Source: Phycisphaeraceae bacterium
Lineage (GTDB): Bacteria; Planctomycetota; Phycisphaerae; Phycisphaerales; Zrk34
Assembly (NCBI GenBank): GCA_028282805.1
Contig: JANQHD010000023.1
Coordinates: 186,001-250,000 of the forward strand
Direction: 5' to 3'
Length of the DNA stretch: 64,000 bases
A program made the position numbers and the translations under genes. Shown one piece after another: positions 9,425 to 17,958 of the stretch. Under the pieces are notes generated by a model. It made no database searches. It was not told where the DNA came from and saw only the letters and a program-made list of their open reading frames with translations. The stretch's first letter is position 1; each line of letters opens with the position of its first letter.

Positions 9425-9574
9425 GGGTGAAACCTCCGTAAAGTTTCAGCGCGTGTGTACTGCGCCGTCCTTAGCACAGCGTGATATGCGCAGGTTATAC
9501 CGCCGCATTCCCTAGAAAAAAAGGGTATTTCTGAAATCCACGCACATTTTTTTCGGGAAAACAAGGGCGATCCG

Positions 9575-10231
9575 CTATTCGCCGAGGCGCGGCTCGGTGC
9601 CCGCGACCGTCCGCCGCAGGTTCCCGATGTGCCGGACGAACACCAAAAGCGTCATCAACCCCGTGACCAGGATGAACGGCCAGGTCCGCTCCAGCGACCA
9701 CCCGCCCACGTGCGCCGCCACCGCGTAGTAGCCCGGCAGCACCGCCGTCGACACCACGCTGGCCACCCCCACGTAACGCAGCGCCCCGGCGAACAGGAAC
9801 CACGTCACCATCGCCCCCAACGCCGGCACGGTCAAAAACGGCCAGAGCCCGAGGATCACCCCGAAACCCGTGGCAACGCCTTTCCCGCCCTTAAAACGCA
9901 GGTAAACGGGGAATATGTGCCCCAGCAGCGCCGCCACGCCCACCGTCAACCACGCCCCGCACGCGCCCGCCGACAGGTCCCCGCGGCCGAGGTAGCCGAA
10001 CAGCCAACCGCCAAACAGCGTCGGGCCCAGGCCCTTGCCCACGTCGAGAAAGAAGCAGATCAGCCCCCATTTCCTGCCCAGCATGCGCCCGGTGTTGGTC
10101 GCCCCGATGTTGCCCGAGCCGAACGTGCGGATGTCCACCCCCCGCGCAAAACCGATCAACAGCCCGAACGGGATCGCGCCCACGAGGTAGGCGGCCAAGA
10201 TCACGACATACCATCGCCAATCAGTCGGCAT
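9575..10231 (-). CDS. plsY: glycerol-3-phosphate acyltransferase (acyl-phosphate dependent)
   Basis: Transfers an acyl group from acyl-phosphate to glycerol 3-phosphate, the first step of phospholipid synthesis, in the inner membrane. The 218 residues form several hydrophobic spans, starting [19 protein letters not shown]. The family motifs are present: [10 protein letters not shown] near residue 40 and the glycine-rich [13 protein letters not shown] near residue 115. The gene overlaps the end of the upstream EEP-family gene by 11 bases, so the two are likely cotranscribed and translationally coupled. Confidence 0.93.
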   Translation of the reverse strand: MPTDWRWYVVILAAYLVGAIPFGLLIGFARGVDIRTFGSGNIGATNTGRMLGRKWGLICFFLDVGKGLGPTLFGGWLFGYLGRGDLSAGACGAWLTVGVAALLGHIFPVYLRFKGGKGVATGFGVILGLWPFLTVPALGAMVTWFLFAGALRYVGVASVVSTAVLPGYYAVAAHVGGWSLERTWPFILVTGLMTLLVFVRHIGNLRRTVAGTEPRLGE

Positions 10232-11087
10232 CGAGCGCTCCTGTTCGCACGACCGCGGTCACCGGGAAGTGGTCGGAGGGGGTCCGGCCGCCCTCGTGAC
10301 CACGCAGGATCGCCGCGTGATCGGTCGACAGGTTAGCGGAAACGAAGACGTGGTCGATCTTCGCCCCGTCGGACCTGCCCCGCCAGGCGTTGAACGTGCC
10401 CACCACGTCGGCGGTGGGGTGGGCGACGCGGAACGTGTCCACCATGCCGGCGGCGCGCACCGAGTCGAGCGCGGGGTTCTGCTCCCCGGCGTTGAAATCC
10501 CCCATCAACACCACCGGCTCGCCCTCGGTCACGCGCTGGCCGATGCGCCGCACGATCAACGCCGTCGACGCGACGCGCGACGGCTGCGAGCGGTGGTCGA
10601 GGTGGCAGTTGTATACGTAGATCGCGCGCCCGCTGGCCCGCTCGATCAGCTTCGCCCACGTCGCGATGCGCGGCAGGTCGTTGCCGAAGCTCTTCGAGCC
10701 CGGTACTTCCGGCGTATCAGACAGCCAGAACGTGCCGTGGCCTGCGAGGCGCCAGCGGTCGTGACGGTAGAAGATCGGGCAGCCCTCACCAGCGCCGGCC
10801 CGGTGTTCGCGCGTGCGGCCGACCCAGCGGTAGTCGCTCAACCGCTCGGCGAGGTAACGCGTCTGGTGCGCCATCGCTTCCTGCAATCCGGCCACGTCCG
10901 GCGCTTCACGCCCGATCAGCGCCGCGACCAGCGCTTTGCGGTTCGGCCAGGCGTTGGGCCCGTCGTCCGGGTTGTCGTAGCGGATGTTGAACGTCATCAG
11001 CTTGATCGGCTCGCTCGGCACGGGCGCCGCACAACCGACGACCAACGCCAACACCCCCCCGATCGCGATGCCCAGCTTCAAACACAT
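10221..11087 (-). CDS. endonuclease/exonuclease/phosphatase (EEP) family lipoprotein
   Basis: 288 residues with a lipoprotein-like leader ([10 protein letters not shown]), so probably anchored outside the cytoplasm. The EEP fold is clear: [14 protein letters not shown], the metal-binding Glu in [31 protein letters not shown] and the closing [10 protein letters not shown]. These supply the Asn, Glu, His and Asp residues used for divalent-metal phosphodiester hydrolysis. The substrate is unknown; secreted relatives act on nucleic acids, sphingomyelin or inositol phosphates. The start lies only 15 bases from the divergent dut start. Confidence 0.85.
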   Translation of the reverse strand: MCLKLGIAIGGVLALVVGCAAPVPSEPIKLMTFNIRYDNPDDGPNAWPNRKALVAALIGREAPDVAGLQEAMAHQTRYLAERLSDYRWVGRTREHRAGAGEGCPIFYRHDRWRLAGHGTFWLSDTPEVPGSKSFGNDLPRIATWAKLIERASGRAIYVYNCHLDHRSQPSRVASTALIVRRIGQRVTEGEPVVLMGDFNAGEQNPALDSVRAAGMVDTFRVAHPTADVVGTFNAWRGRSDGAKIDHVFVSANLSTDHAAILRGHEGGRTPSDHFPVTAVVRTGALDAD

Positions 11088-11102
11088 GGCCGAGAGTGTA
11101 AC

Positions 11103-11570
<468 letters not shown>

Positions 11571-11620
11571 TCTCGTTATCAATCGGGGTGTTTAGCGACC
11601 ACCCGCGGGGCGGTGCTTTC

Positions 11621-12955
11621 TCATCGCACGAACGGCAGAAACCGCCCGAGCCTGGCGCGCAGGTTTTGTCGCGCGATCTTCCGCGCCAGCTTCTTGAGCC
11701 GCTTGTTGTCCGGCTCGACCCGGCGGGCCCGGCGGATCCAGCAGGCGGCCCGTTTGAACTGGCCCATCCGCAGGCACGCCGCGGCGAGGTTGTGCATCGC
11801 CAGCACGAACCGCCGGTCCTTGCGCACCGCGCCGCGCGCGGCGCTCACGCCGCCGACCAGGTCGCCCGTGACCAGCAACGCCACCGACCACTGGTGCAGG
11901 TAACGCGCATCGTCGGGGTACTGCTGCGAGAGCTTGCGGTAGATGCCCACCGCCTCGACCGGCAGGTTCATCTCGATCAGCACCTGGCCCAGCTCGTCGC
12001 GCTGACGCGGCGCGGCGTTGTCGACCTGGTCCAGCGCCAGCTCCGCCATCAACAGCTTGCGCGCCTCGTCCTTGTCGCCCTTGCGCAGGTGCAACGCGGC
12101 CAGCTTCGTCCGCACGCCCGGCAGCTTCTCGTCGAACTTAAGCGCCCGGTTGAGCGACTGCTGCGCCGCCTCGGCGTGGTTGCTGCGCATCGCCAGCTCG
12201 CCCAGGTAATAAAAAGCCTCGGCGTTGGTCGGCTCCAACTCGATCACCCGCCGAAACTTCTCCGCGGCCTCGATCGAACGGTCCATCTCGATCAGCAGGT
12301 TGCCCAAATCCAGCAGCGTCTCGATGTCGCCGGGCGATCGGCGGAGCTGCTGGATGAAGCAGCGGTAGGCGTGTTCCTTCTCGCCCTTGGCCCAGTGCGC
12401 ATCGGCCAGGCGGGCGTAGACCATCTCGTCGCCGGGGTCCAGCCGAAGCACCTGCTGCCAGCACCAGATCGCGCGGTCGAAGGCGCTGCGCTCGGCCAGC
12501 GACTGGCCCATGTTGAAATACGCCCGGGCGTAGTCCTCGTCGACCTGCAGGGCGAGGTAGAACATGGTCTCCGCCTGCTCGTGGTCGCCGCGCTGGGCGT
12601 ACAGCGCGATCCGCTGGGCGTACGAGGCCGCGTCGTTGGGCTTCAAACGCTCGGCCCGCTCGAAACACGGCAGCGCCTCGTCCAGCCGGTTCTCCCGGCA
12701 GAGCACCGTGCCCAGCAGGTTCAACGCGTCGGCGTCCTCGCCCTGAAGGTCGATCGCCTTGCGGAACGAATCGACCGCCTCGCCGTTGCGGCCCATCGCC
12801 TCGAGGGTCAGGCCGAGGTTGAAGTGCCACTCGCCGTTGTCGGGGTTGATCCGGATCGCCGCACGCAATTCCTGCAGCGCATCCTCCCAACGACCAGACT
12901 CGTAGAGTTCCTGGGCGCGCTCGACTCGTTGCTCGGCTTCAAACCATTCGTTCAT
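11621..12955 (-). CDS. tetratricopeptide repeat protein
   Basis: 444 residues made almost entirely of TPR units (AAIRINPDNGEWHFNLGLTL, RAERLKPNDAASYAQRIALY and about eight more), ending in a very basic tail (RLKKLARKIARQNLRARLGR). There is no signal peptide when started at MNEWFEAEQ, which has AGAGAAG just upstream; an ORF extension before it is poorly supported. TPR arrays are protein-binding scaffolds. Nothing here identifies the partner. Divergent from the HEAT-repeat gene, so the two helical-repeat proteins share a 163-base promoter region. Confidence 0.8.
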   Translation of the reverse strand: MNEWFEAEQRVERAQELYESGRWEDALQELRAAIRINPDNGEWHFNLGLTLEAMGRNGEAVDSFRKAIDLQGEDADALNLLGTVLCRENRLDEALPCFERAERLKPNDAASYAQRIALYAQRGDHEQAETMFYLALQVDEDYARAYFNMGQSLAERSAFDRAIWCWQQVLRLDPGDEMVYARLADAHWAKGEKEHAYRCFIQQLRRSPGDIETLLDLGNLLIEMDRSIEAAEKFRRVIELEPTNAEAFYYLGELAMRSNHAEAAQQSLNRALKFDEKLPGVRTKLAALHLRKGDKDEARKLLMAELALDQVDNAAPRQRDELGQVLIEMNLPVEAVGIYRKLSQQYPDDARYLHQWSVALLVTGDLVGGVSAARGAVRKDRRFVLAMHNLAAACLRMGQFKRAACWIRRARRVEPDNKRLKKLARKIARQNLRARLGRFLPFVR

Positions 12956-13118
12956 GCTTCTCTGGCCACCCGCCGAACCATTGACGCCCGGCAAATGATC
13001 CTCATCGACGGGCCGGGGACAAAATCGGACGATCTGATCGTCAAAACAGTAGACCCGCTTCCCGCCTCACTGGTTATATTGTACAGCACAGCCAGGCGGT
13101 CAGCGAGAACAGGACCTT

Positions 13119-15248
13119 GTGAAAAGCCAACACACCATGAACAGCCTTCGCCCCCAGCTTCGCCAACTTCTCATCGCACTTGGGGTTGCGGTGATATCGA
13201 TCGGCCCGCCCACCCCGGCGCTGGCGCAAAGCGAAACAGCCGCGGCCCGGCCGGAAAGCGACAGGCTCACCGCCGAGCAGAAGCGCGACCTGAACCTGAT
13301 GCTGGGCCTGCTCAAAGACGACAAGCTCGAACTGCCCCGCCGGCGCGACGCCGCGGCCAGCCTCATCGCCCGCGGCTGGCCCGCCGCCCTTGACGCGCTG
13401 GCGCTCGAACTGCGCCAGAGCGGCGACAGCACCACCCAACGCGCCATCGCCTCGGCCATCGTCGAAGCCGAAACCCCGCCCGCCGCGCTGGTCAAACCCC
13501 TGCTGGAGCTGATCGGCCACGACGAGCAGGCCCTGCGCCGCGACGTCGCCGCCGCGCTCGGCCGGTACGAAAACGGCGGTGTCGCCGAGAGCCTGATCAA
13601 GCTCGCGCTCGACGAACAGGCCGACCCGAAGGTGCGCCTCGGCGCCACTCAGGCCCTCGCCGAGCACCGCCAACGGCAGACCGTCGACGCCCTGCTGGAC
13701 CTCGCCAAGGTCGACCGCCCCCGGGCGTTGCGCGACGCGGCGTTCGCTTCACTGACCCAGCTGACCGGCATCACGACCTACGGCAAAGACCGCTCCGCGT
13801 GGGCCGCGTGGTGGCAGGCGAACCGCAACCTGCCGCGCGACCGCTGGCTGGCCCGGCTCGTGCAATCGCTCAGCAACCAGAACAACCAGCTCACCGAGCA
13901 GCAGCAGGCGCTCGAGCGTCGGCTGACCGAGTCGCTCAACCGCCTGTACGTCGCCACACCGGAAGACCAGCGCTCGGCGATGCTCGGCGAACTGCTCAAT
14001 GACGAAGCACCCGCCGTACGCCTGTTGGGCCTGCGCCTCGTCGAACGCAAGGTGCTCAACGCCCAGCCGATCAGCGACGAGGTCCGACAGGTGCTCCGCC
14101 GGCACCTGCGCGACAGCTCGGCCGAGGTGCGGGCCACCGCGGCGCTGCGCCTGCGCGACCTCGACGACTCGGCGGGCATGGACATCGCCCTCGAACGTCT
14201 GCTCGCCGAAGACCAGCCCGCCGTGCAGAACGCGTACCTGGCGCTGCTCAGCCGCGCGGTGCGCCGCGAGGCGATCGAACCCGCGCTGCTGCTGCTGGCT
14301 CGCCCCCAAAACCAACAAGCCGCGGCCGAACTGTTGATCGCCGCCGATGACGCCGAGCTGCTGACCGGCCCATCACGGCAACAGACGCTCGCCGAGGCGC
14401 GCCGCGCCCTCGCCGAAGCGCCCACCCCCGCACCCATCCGCCTGCTCGGCCGGCTCGCCCAGGCGCAAGACCACGACGCGATCGCCGCGCTGCTCGACCA
14501 CGAGCTGCCCGAGGTGCGCGCCGCCGCCGCCGATTGTTTCCTCGGCGAACACCTGCCGCTTGCGCCGCTGCTGGAAAAGATCGACGACCCGACCCTCAGC
14601 GCACGCGTGATCAACGCCGCCGGCAAGCGCGGCAACACCTACGACCAGGCGACGACGCTGATCAAGCACACACCCGCCGACAAGGACGCGCGGCCCTCGT
14701 GGCGCAGCGCCATCACCGCCATCGCCGGCCGGTTGAGCGCCGCCGACCTGGTCAAGCTCGACGCGGCCCTGGCCGACCACGACCAGCTGCGCGTGATCCG
14801 ACCCGATGTGCTGAAGCGCGCCGCCGAGATCGAGGGCGACCCCGCCGCACGGGCCACGCTCGTGCTGAGCCTGGCCCGCCTGCACCTCGACGCCGGTAAT
14901 CACGCCGCGGCGCTGGGCCTGTACGACTCGCTGAACCCCGCCAACCTCGACGCCGACCAGCGCAGCGCCCACCGCCTCGGCCGGTTCGAATCGCTCATGG
15001 CCGCCGGCGAGCACGACAAAGCCATCTCGCTGGCCGAAACCGCGCTCGAAGCCGAACCGGACCGCGCCCCCGCGATCGCCAAGCAACTCATGGACGCCGC
15101 CGAGCGGTCGCTCAAGCAGCAACAGACCGAGCAGGCCGCCGCGCTCATCGGCCACACCCAACGCCTGCTCGGCCAATCGCTCACCCCCGCCCAGCGCACG
15201 CGCCTCGACCAGCTGCGCGGCAAGCTGCCCACGCCCGCCGAGTCGTAA
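13119..15248 (+). CDS. secreted HEAT-repeat protein
   Basis: 709 residues: signal peptide (RQLLIALGVAVISIGPPTPALAQ), then HEAT/armadillo-like helical repeats such as ALRRDVAAALGRYENGG and PAVRLLGLRLVERK. A short coiled-coil-like stretch (QSLSNQNNQLTEQQQALERR) interrupts them near residue 260, and the end resembles TPR (ALGLYDSLNPANLDADQRSA). The predicted site is the periplasm. A GTG start with AGGA five bases upstream is used; an ATG six codons later is the alternative. Function unknown; planctomycetes encode many such scaffold proteins. Converges on recO with a 10-base gap. Confidence 0.75.
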   Translation: MKSQHTMNSLRPQLRQLLIALGVAVISIGPPTPALAQSETAAARPESDRLTAEQKRDLNLMLGLLKDDKLELPRRRDAAASLIARGWPAALDALALELRQSGDSTTQRAIASAIVEAETPPAALVKPLLELIGHDEQALRRDVAAALGRYENGGVAESLIKLALDEQADPKVRLGATQALAEHRQRQTVDALLDLAKVDRPRALRDAAFASLTQLTGITTYGKDRSAWAAWWQANRNLPRDRWLARLVQSLSNQNNQLTEQQQALERRLTESLNRLYVATPEDQRSAMLGELLNDEAPAVRLLGLRLVERKVLNAQPISDEVRQVLRRHLRDSSAEVRATAALRLRDLDDSAGMDIALERLLAEDQPAVQNAYLALLSRAVRREAIEPALLLLARPQNQQAAAELLIAADDAELLTGPSRQQTLAEARRALAEAPTPAPIRLLGRLAQAQDHDAIAALLDHELPEVRAAAADCFLGEHLPLAPLLEKIDDPTLSARVINAAGKRGNTYDQATTLIKHTPADKDARPSWRSAITAIAGRLSAADLVKLDAALADHDQLRVIRPDVLKRAAEIEGDPAARATLVLSLARLHLDAGNHAAALGLYDSLNPANLDADQRSAHRLGRFESLMAAGEHDKAISLAETALEAEPDRAPAIAKQLMDAAERSLKQQQTEQAAALIGHTQRLLGQSLTPAQRTRLDQLRGKLPTPAES

Positions 15249-15258
15249 CCGCCTTGAT

Positions 15259-15993
15259 TTAAGCCATTTCCCCCAACACCGTGTCCATCGTCGGCAGGTG
15301 CTTGTCGAGTATCGTGCGCGCATACGCACACAACAAACGGTTGGCGCGGTCGACGCCCTCGGCCGACGCGTCGATCGGTTGGCCGTCTTGCAGCGCAGCG
15401 AGCAACTCGATCGTGCCCCGCCGCACACGCCATCGGTCACCCGCGCCGTTGTCGATCACCAGCCCGCCCGCCGTGGCGCTGAAGCCCAACGTTTGCACGC
15501 CGTCGGGCAATGCTTCACCCGTCTGCACGTCGCGGTCGATCGTCGGCCGGTAGCCGCAATCGTCGATCAGCGCCCACTGGTACCGCAGCAACGCCGCCGG
15601 GTCGGTCGGGCTTTGCAGGCACTTTGCCAGCGCGTCGAACGAAGCCGGGTGCGGGTCGTGGTCGTGCAACAGGTGGTGCGCCAGGTCGACGCTGTACATC
15701 GCCAGTTCGAACGCCCGCAGGTCGCGGCGCACCGGCCAACAGCCGTCGGCCAAGTCCCACTCGATCAGGTTCGCCAGCTCGCGCGTGGGCTTGGTCATTA
15801 GCACCGCCTCGCCGCGCGACAGCAGCTCGAGCCCGCCGGAAAACTTGGCCATGACCGACGGCGTCTGCCGCTTGGCGCCCTTGGCCGTGGCGCTGAGCTT
15901 GCCGTGTTCGCGCGTCAGCAGCACCGCGATCTGGCTCGTCTCCGACCAGTCCATCAGCCGCAACACGATCGCGTTGTCTTTGATCGTCGCCAT
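15259..15993 (-). CDS. recO: DNA repair protein RecO (zinc-finger cysteines largely lost)
   Basis: Recombination mediator that helps RecR load RecA on SSB-coated DNA. The N-terminal OB fold is visible (KDNAIVLRLMDWSETSQIAVLLTREHGKLSATAKGAKR), followed by the helical C-terminal domain. In many RecO proteins a CxxC..CxxC zinc site follows the CGY motif; here CGYRPTIDRDVQTGEALPDG keeps only the first Cys. 244 residues, normal length. The ATG overlaps the stop of the upstream DUF423 gene by one base (TGATG), indicating translational coupling. Confidence 0.88.
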   Translation of the reverse strand: MATIKDNAIVLRLMDWSETSQIAVLLTREHGKLSATAKGAKRQTPSVMAKFSGGLELLSRGEAVLMTKPTRELANLIEWDLADGCWPVRRDLRAFELAMYSVDLAHHLLHDHDPHPASFDALAKCLQSPTDPAALLRYQWALIDDCGYRPTIDRDVQTGEALPDGVQTLGFSATAGGLVIDNGAGDRWRVRRGTIELLAALQDGQPIDASAEGVDRANRLLCAYARTILDKHLPTMDTVLGEMA

Positions 15994-16379
15994 CAATCCG
16001 CCGGCTTCTTCAGCGCCCCGATCATCACGGAAAGCCAACCAGCCATGAATGCCACGCCCCCGATCGGCGTGACCGCGCCCAGTTTGGTCACCTCCGTGAG
16101 CACCAGCGCGTAAAGCGACCCGCTGAACACCACCACCCCAAACACAAACAACCAGCCCGCAGTGCGCAAAGCCCGGTTCTGAGCGCCGCGAAGAGCGGGA
16201 TGCAACAAGATGCCCACCAACACCACCGCCAGCGCGTGGTACATCTGGTACTGCGCCGCCGTCTGCCAGTTCCCTAACCGCTCGGCCGACAGGTCTTTCA
16301 GCCCGTGCGCCCCGAACGCACCGCAGGCGACCGCCCCCAGCGCCAAGCCCGCACCGATCGCGATAAAGGTTCGACTCAT
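15993..16379 (-). CDS. DUF423 family small membrane protein
   Basis: 128 residues with about four membrane segments. The family signature is clear: GAVACGAFGAHGLKD near the start, WQTAAQYQMYHALAVVLVG in the middle and VTPIGGVAFMAGWL near the end. DUF423 (YgdD-like) proteins are widespread inner-membrane proteins of unknown role. It is the first gene of a two-gene unit with recO, joined by a TGATG overlap. Confidence 0.88.
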   Translation of the reverse strand: MSRTFIAIGAGLALGAVACGAFGAHGLKDLSAERLGNWQTAAQYQMYHALAVVLVGILLHPALRGAQNRALRTAGWLFVFGVVVFSGSLYALVLTEVTKLGAVTPIGGVAFMAGWLSVMIGALKKPAD

Positions 16380-16436
16380 GCCGCCATGTTACGCGGGCCG
16401 GTGGCCGTGGGCTATGATGGCCGGGAAGGTGCCACC

Positions 16437-17150
16437 ATGATTTCGTTCGTGATCCCCGCCCACAACGAAGCGTTGCTGATCGGCCAAACCCTACGCGCGG
16501 TGGTCGCCGCCGCGGAGGCGTTGGGCGAGCCGTACGAGGTCGTCGTGGCCAACGACGCCTCGACCGACGACACGCGCGCCATCGCCGAGTCGGCCGGAAC
16601 CCGCGTGATCGACGTCAACCACCGCCAGATCGCCGCCACACGCAACGCCGGGGCCGCAGCAGCCGCCGGTGACTACCTGCTATTCATCGACGCCGACACA
16701 CTGCTGCCCGCCGAAACGCTGCAAAACGCCTGGGCCGAGTTGCAGCGCGGCGCCGTGGCCTGCGGGGCGGAGGTGGTTTTCGAACCGGGTATTACGCCGA
16801 GCACCGCGCGGGCGCTGGCGGTATGGAACTGGCTGTCGCGCACCATGCGATGGGCGGCGGGGGCGTTCATTTTCGTGCGTCGCGAGGCGTTCGACGCGGT
16901 GGGCGGTTTCGACGCTCGCTACTACGCCGGCGAAGAGATTTTTCTTTCTGAAAAGCTCGGGCTCAAGGGCGTATTCGCGATCGTCCGCCCGCCCGTGATC
17001 ACCTCGGCCCGCAAGGAGCGTACGCACGGCCTGGTCGAACAACTCGCCCCGATTTTCCGCGCGGCGCTGACGTTCAGCTACTCCCTGCGCCGACGCGACG
17101 GCCTCGACCTGTGGTACGACGGCCAACGCGAACAGCCCACCGACGCGTGA
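16437..17150 (+). CDS. family 2 glycosyltransferase
   Basis: 237 residues with a GT-A fold: SFVIPAHNEALLIGQTL at the start, VVANDASTDDT for nucleotide-sugar binding and LFIDADTLLP carrying the metal-binding DxD. The acceptor-side motif is GGFDARYYAGEE. The acceptor is unknown. There is no membrane helix, so it should act at the cytoplasmic face, possibly in lipid or wall glycosylation. It stands alone and ends at a hairpin terminator about 50 bases downstream. Confidence 0.85.
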   Translation: MISFVIPAHNEALLIGQTLRAVVAAAEALGEPYEVVVANDASTDDTRAIAESAGTRVIDVNHRQIAATRNAGAAAAAGDYLLFIDADTLLPAETLQNAWAELQRGAVACGAEVVFEPGITPSTARALAVWNWLSRTMRWAAGAFIFVRREAFDAVGGFDARYYAGEEIFLSEKLGLKGVFAIVRPPVITSARKERTHGLVEQLAPIFRAALTFSYSLRRRDGLDLWYDGQREQPTDA

Positions 17151-17198
17151 CGCACACCAACCACCCAGCCCCCAGCCGACCGCCCATCACCTGAACAT

Positions 17199-17219
17199 CA
17201 CCCAAGTCGGGTGTTTTTT
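17199..17219 (+). terminator. rho-independent terminator of the glycosyltransferase gene
   Basis: Stem CACCC / GGGTG around a 5-base loop (AAGTC), followed by six T. It runs directly into the stop codon of the convergent regulator gene and the first copy of the TTCTAAWGTTCTT palindrome. Confidence 0.75.
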
Positions 17220-17493
17220 ATTCTAAAGTTCTTAAGAACTTTAGAACATTCTGCCCACGATCGGTCACCTTGTGTCGCACGGCGGTGCCTTCGTGGCGTT
17301 TGATGACCAGGCCCGCTACGGCCAAGCGGTTCAAGTGCGCCGAGGCGGTCTTGACGTTGATGCGAAGCCGAACGGCCACCTCAAGCACCGACAGTTCGGG
17401 CGACTTGTCGAGCAGGGCCATGATCTGGATCCGCCGGTGATTCGAAAAGCCTCGCACCATCCGCTCGAGGACCTTATACGGTTTCATCGCCAT
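17218..17493 (-). CDS. small winged-helix transcriptional regulator (ArsR-like)
   Basis: 91 residues forming one winged helix-turn-helix domain. RGFSNHRRIQIMALLDKSP is the start typical of ArsR-like dimers, LSVLEVAVRLRINVKTASAHLNRL the HTH, and GLVIKRHEGTAVRHKVTDRG the wing. No metal-binding cysteines are present, so the signal is unknown. AAGGGG lies six bases before the ATG. Copies of one palindrome lie at both ends: one 38 to 67 bases upstream of the start, the other forming the last codons (LKFLRTLE). Autoregulation through the upstream copy is a reasonable inference. Confidence 0.8.
   Translation of the reverse strand: MAMKPYKVLERMVRGFSNHRRIQIMALLDKSPELSVLEVAVRLRINVKTASAHLNRLAVAGLVIKRHEGTAVRHKVTDRGQNVLKFLRTLE
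17221..17246. repeat. palindrome family A, copy 1 (inside 3' end of regulator gene)
   Basis: Perfect 26-bp palindrome with half-site TTCTAAAGTTCTT. It encodes the last codons of the winged-helix gene and follows the glycosyltransferase terminator. The same element recurs at 17531, 40080 and 51032. Confidence 0.9.
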
Positions 17494-17530
17494 GATGTTC
17501 CCCTTGTGTTGCCGGTGAAGGGTACCATAT

Positions 17531-17560
17531 TATTCTAATGTTCTTAAGAACTTTAGAATA
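17531..17560. repeat. palindrome family A, copy 2 (upstream of regulator gene, candidate operator)
   Basis: 30-bp palindrome with one mismatched base pair; half-site TATTCTAAWGTTCTT. On the minus strand it ends 37 bases before the regulator ATG and includes or abuts AT-rich hexamers (TAGAAT, AATAAT) that could be a -10 box. The position fits an autoregulatory operator. Binding is inferred, not shown. Confidence 0.75.
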
Positions 17561-17958
17561 AATTCACGCCTGCCACACATGTTGCGTACGTCGCAAGTGT
17601 CGCACACGTTGCACTCATCGCGCCCGATGTGCACAATTCGATTGTCGAGCCAGTCGTGCTTGCCGTGTCCGTTGCGCCTGCCGCGTCTTGTGTGCCTCGC
17701 CGCGGGGTTCGACCGAGCGGGCGCGTGGGGTGGTCGCTCGCACATGTCCGTGCCCGTTGGCGATCCTGAATCGCGTGAGGCGACGGCCGGTGTTATTGCG
17801 GGGCCGTTGGCGTGCAATCTCGGCGTCGTGTGCACCGCACACCCAGAAACGATTACACTGGCGGCGAGCGAGTCACCGGTATTGGTCAACGATCATGCAA
17901 CGATCGCGACAGGCCGTGTGTTTCGTCGGGCCCAAACCGCGTGACAAGGAGTGTACGG
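17561..17958. other. intergenic region, no gene seen
   Basis: About 400 bases between the regulator and the sulfatase. The minus frame open here (17530-17889) has no ribosome-binding site, a composition unlike neighbouring proteins, and ends in LKFLRTLE only because it crosses the palindrome. GT-rich words (TTGCGTACGTCGCAAG) near 17582 form a short inverted repeat. The region presumably carries the sulfatase promoter. Confidence 0.5.

Noticed and set aside
17530-17889. 119-codon minus frame ending in LKFLRTLE like the winged-helix protein
   Set aside because: Similarity is only the palindrome read in the same phase; the rest is cysteine- and His-rich with no ribosome-binding site.
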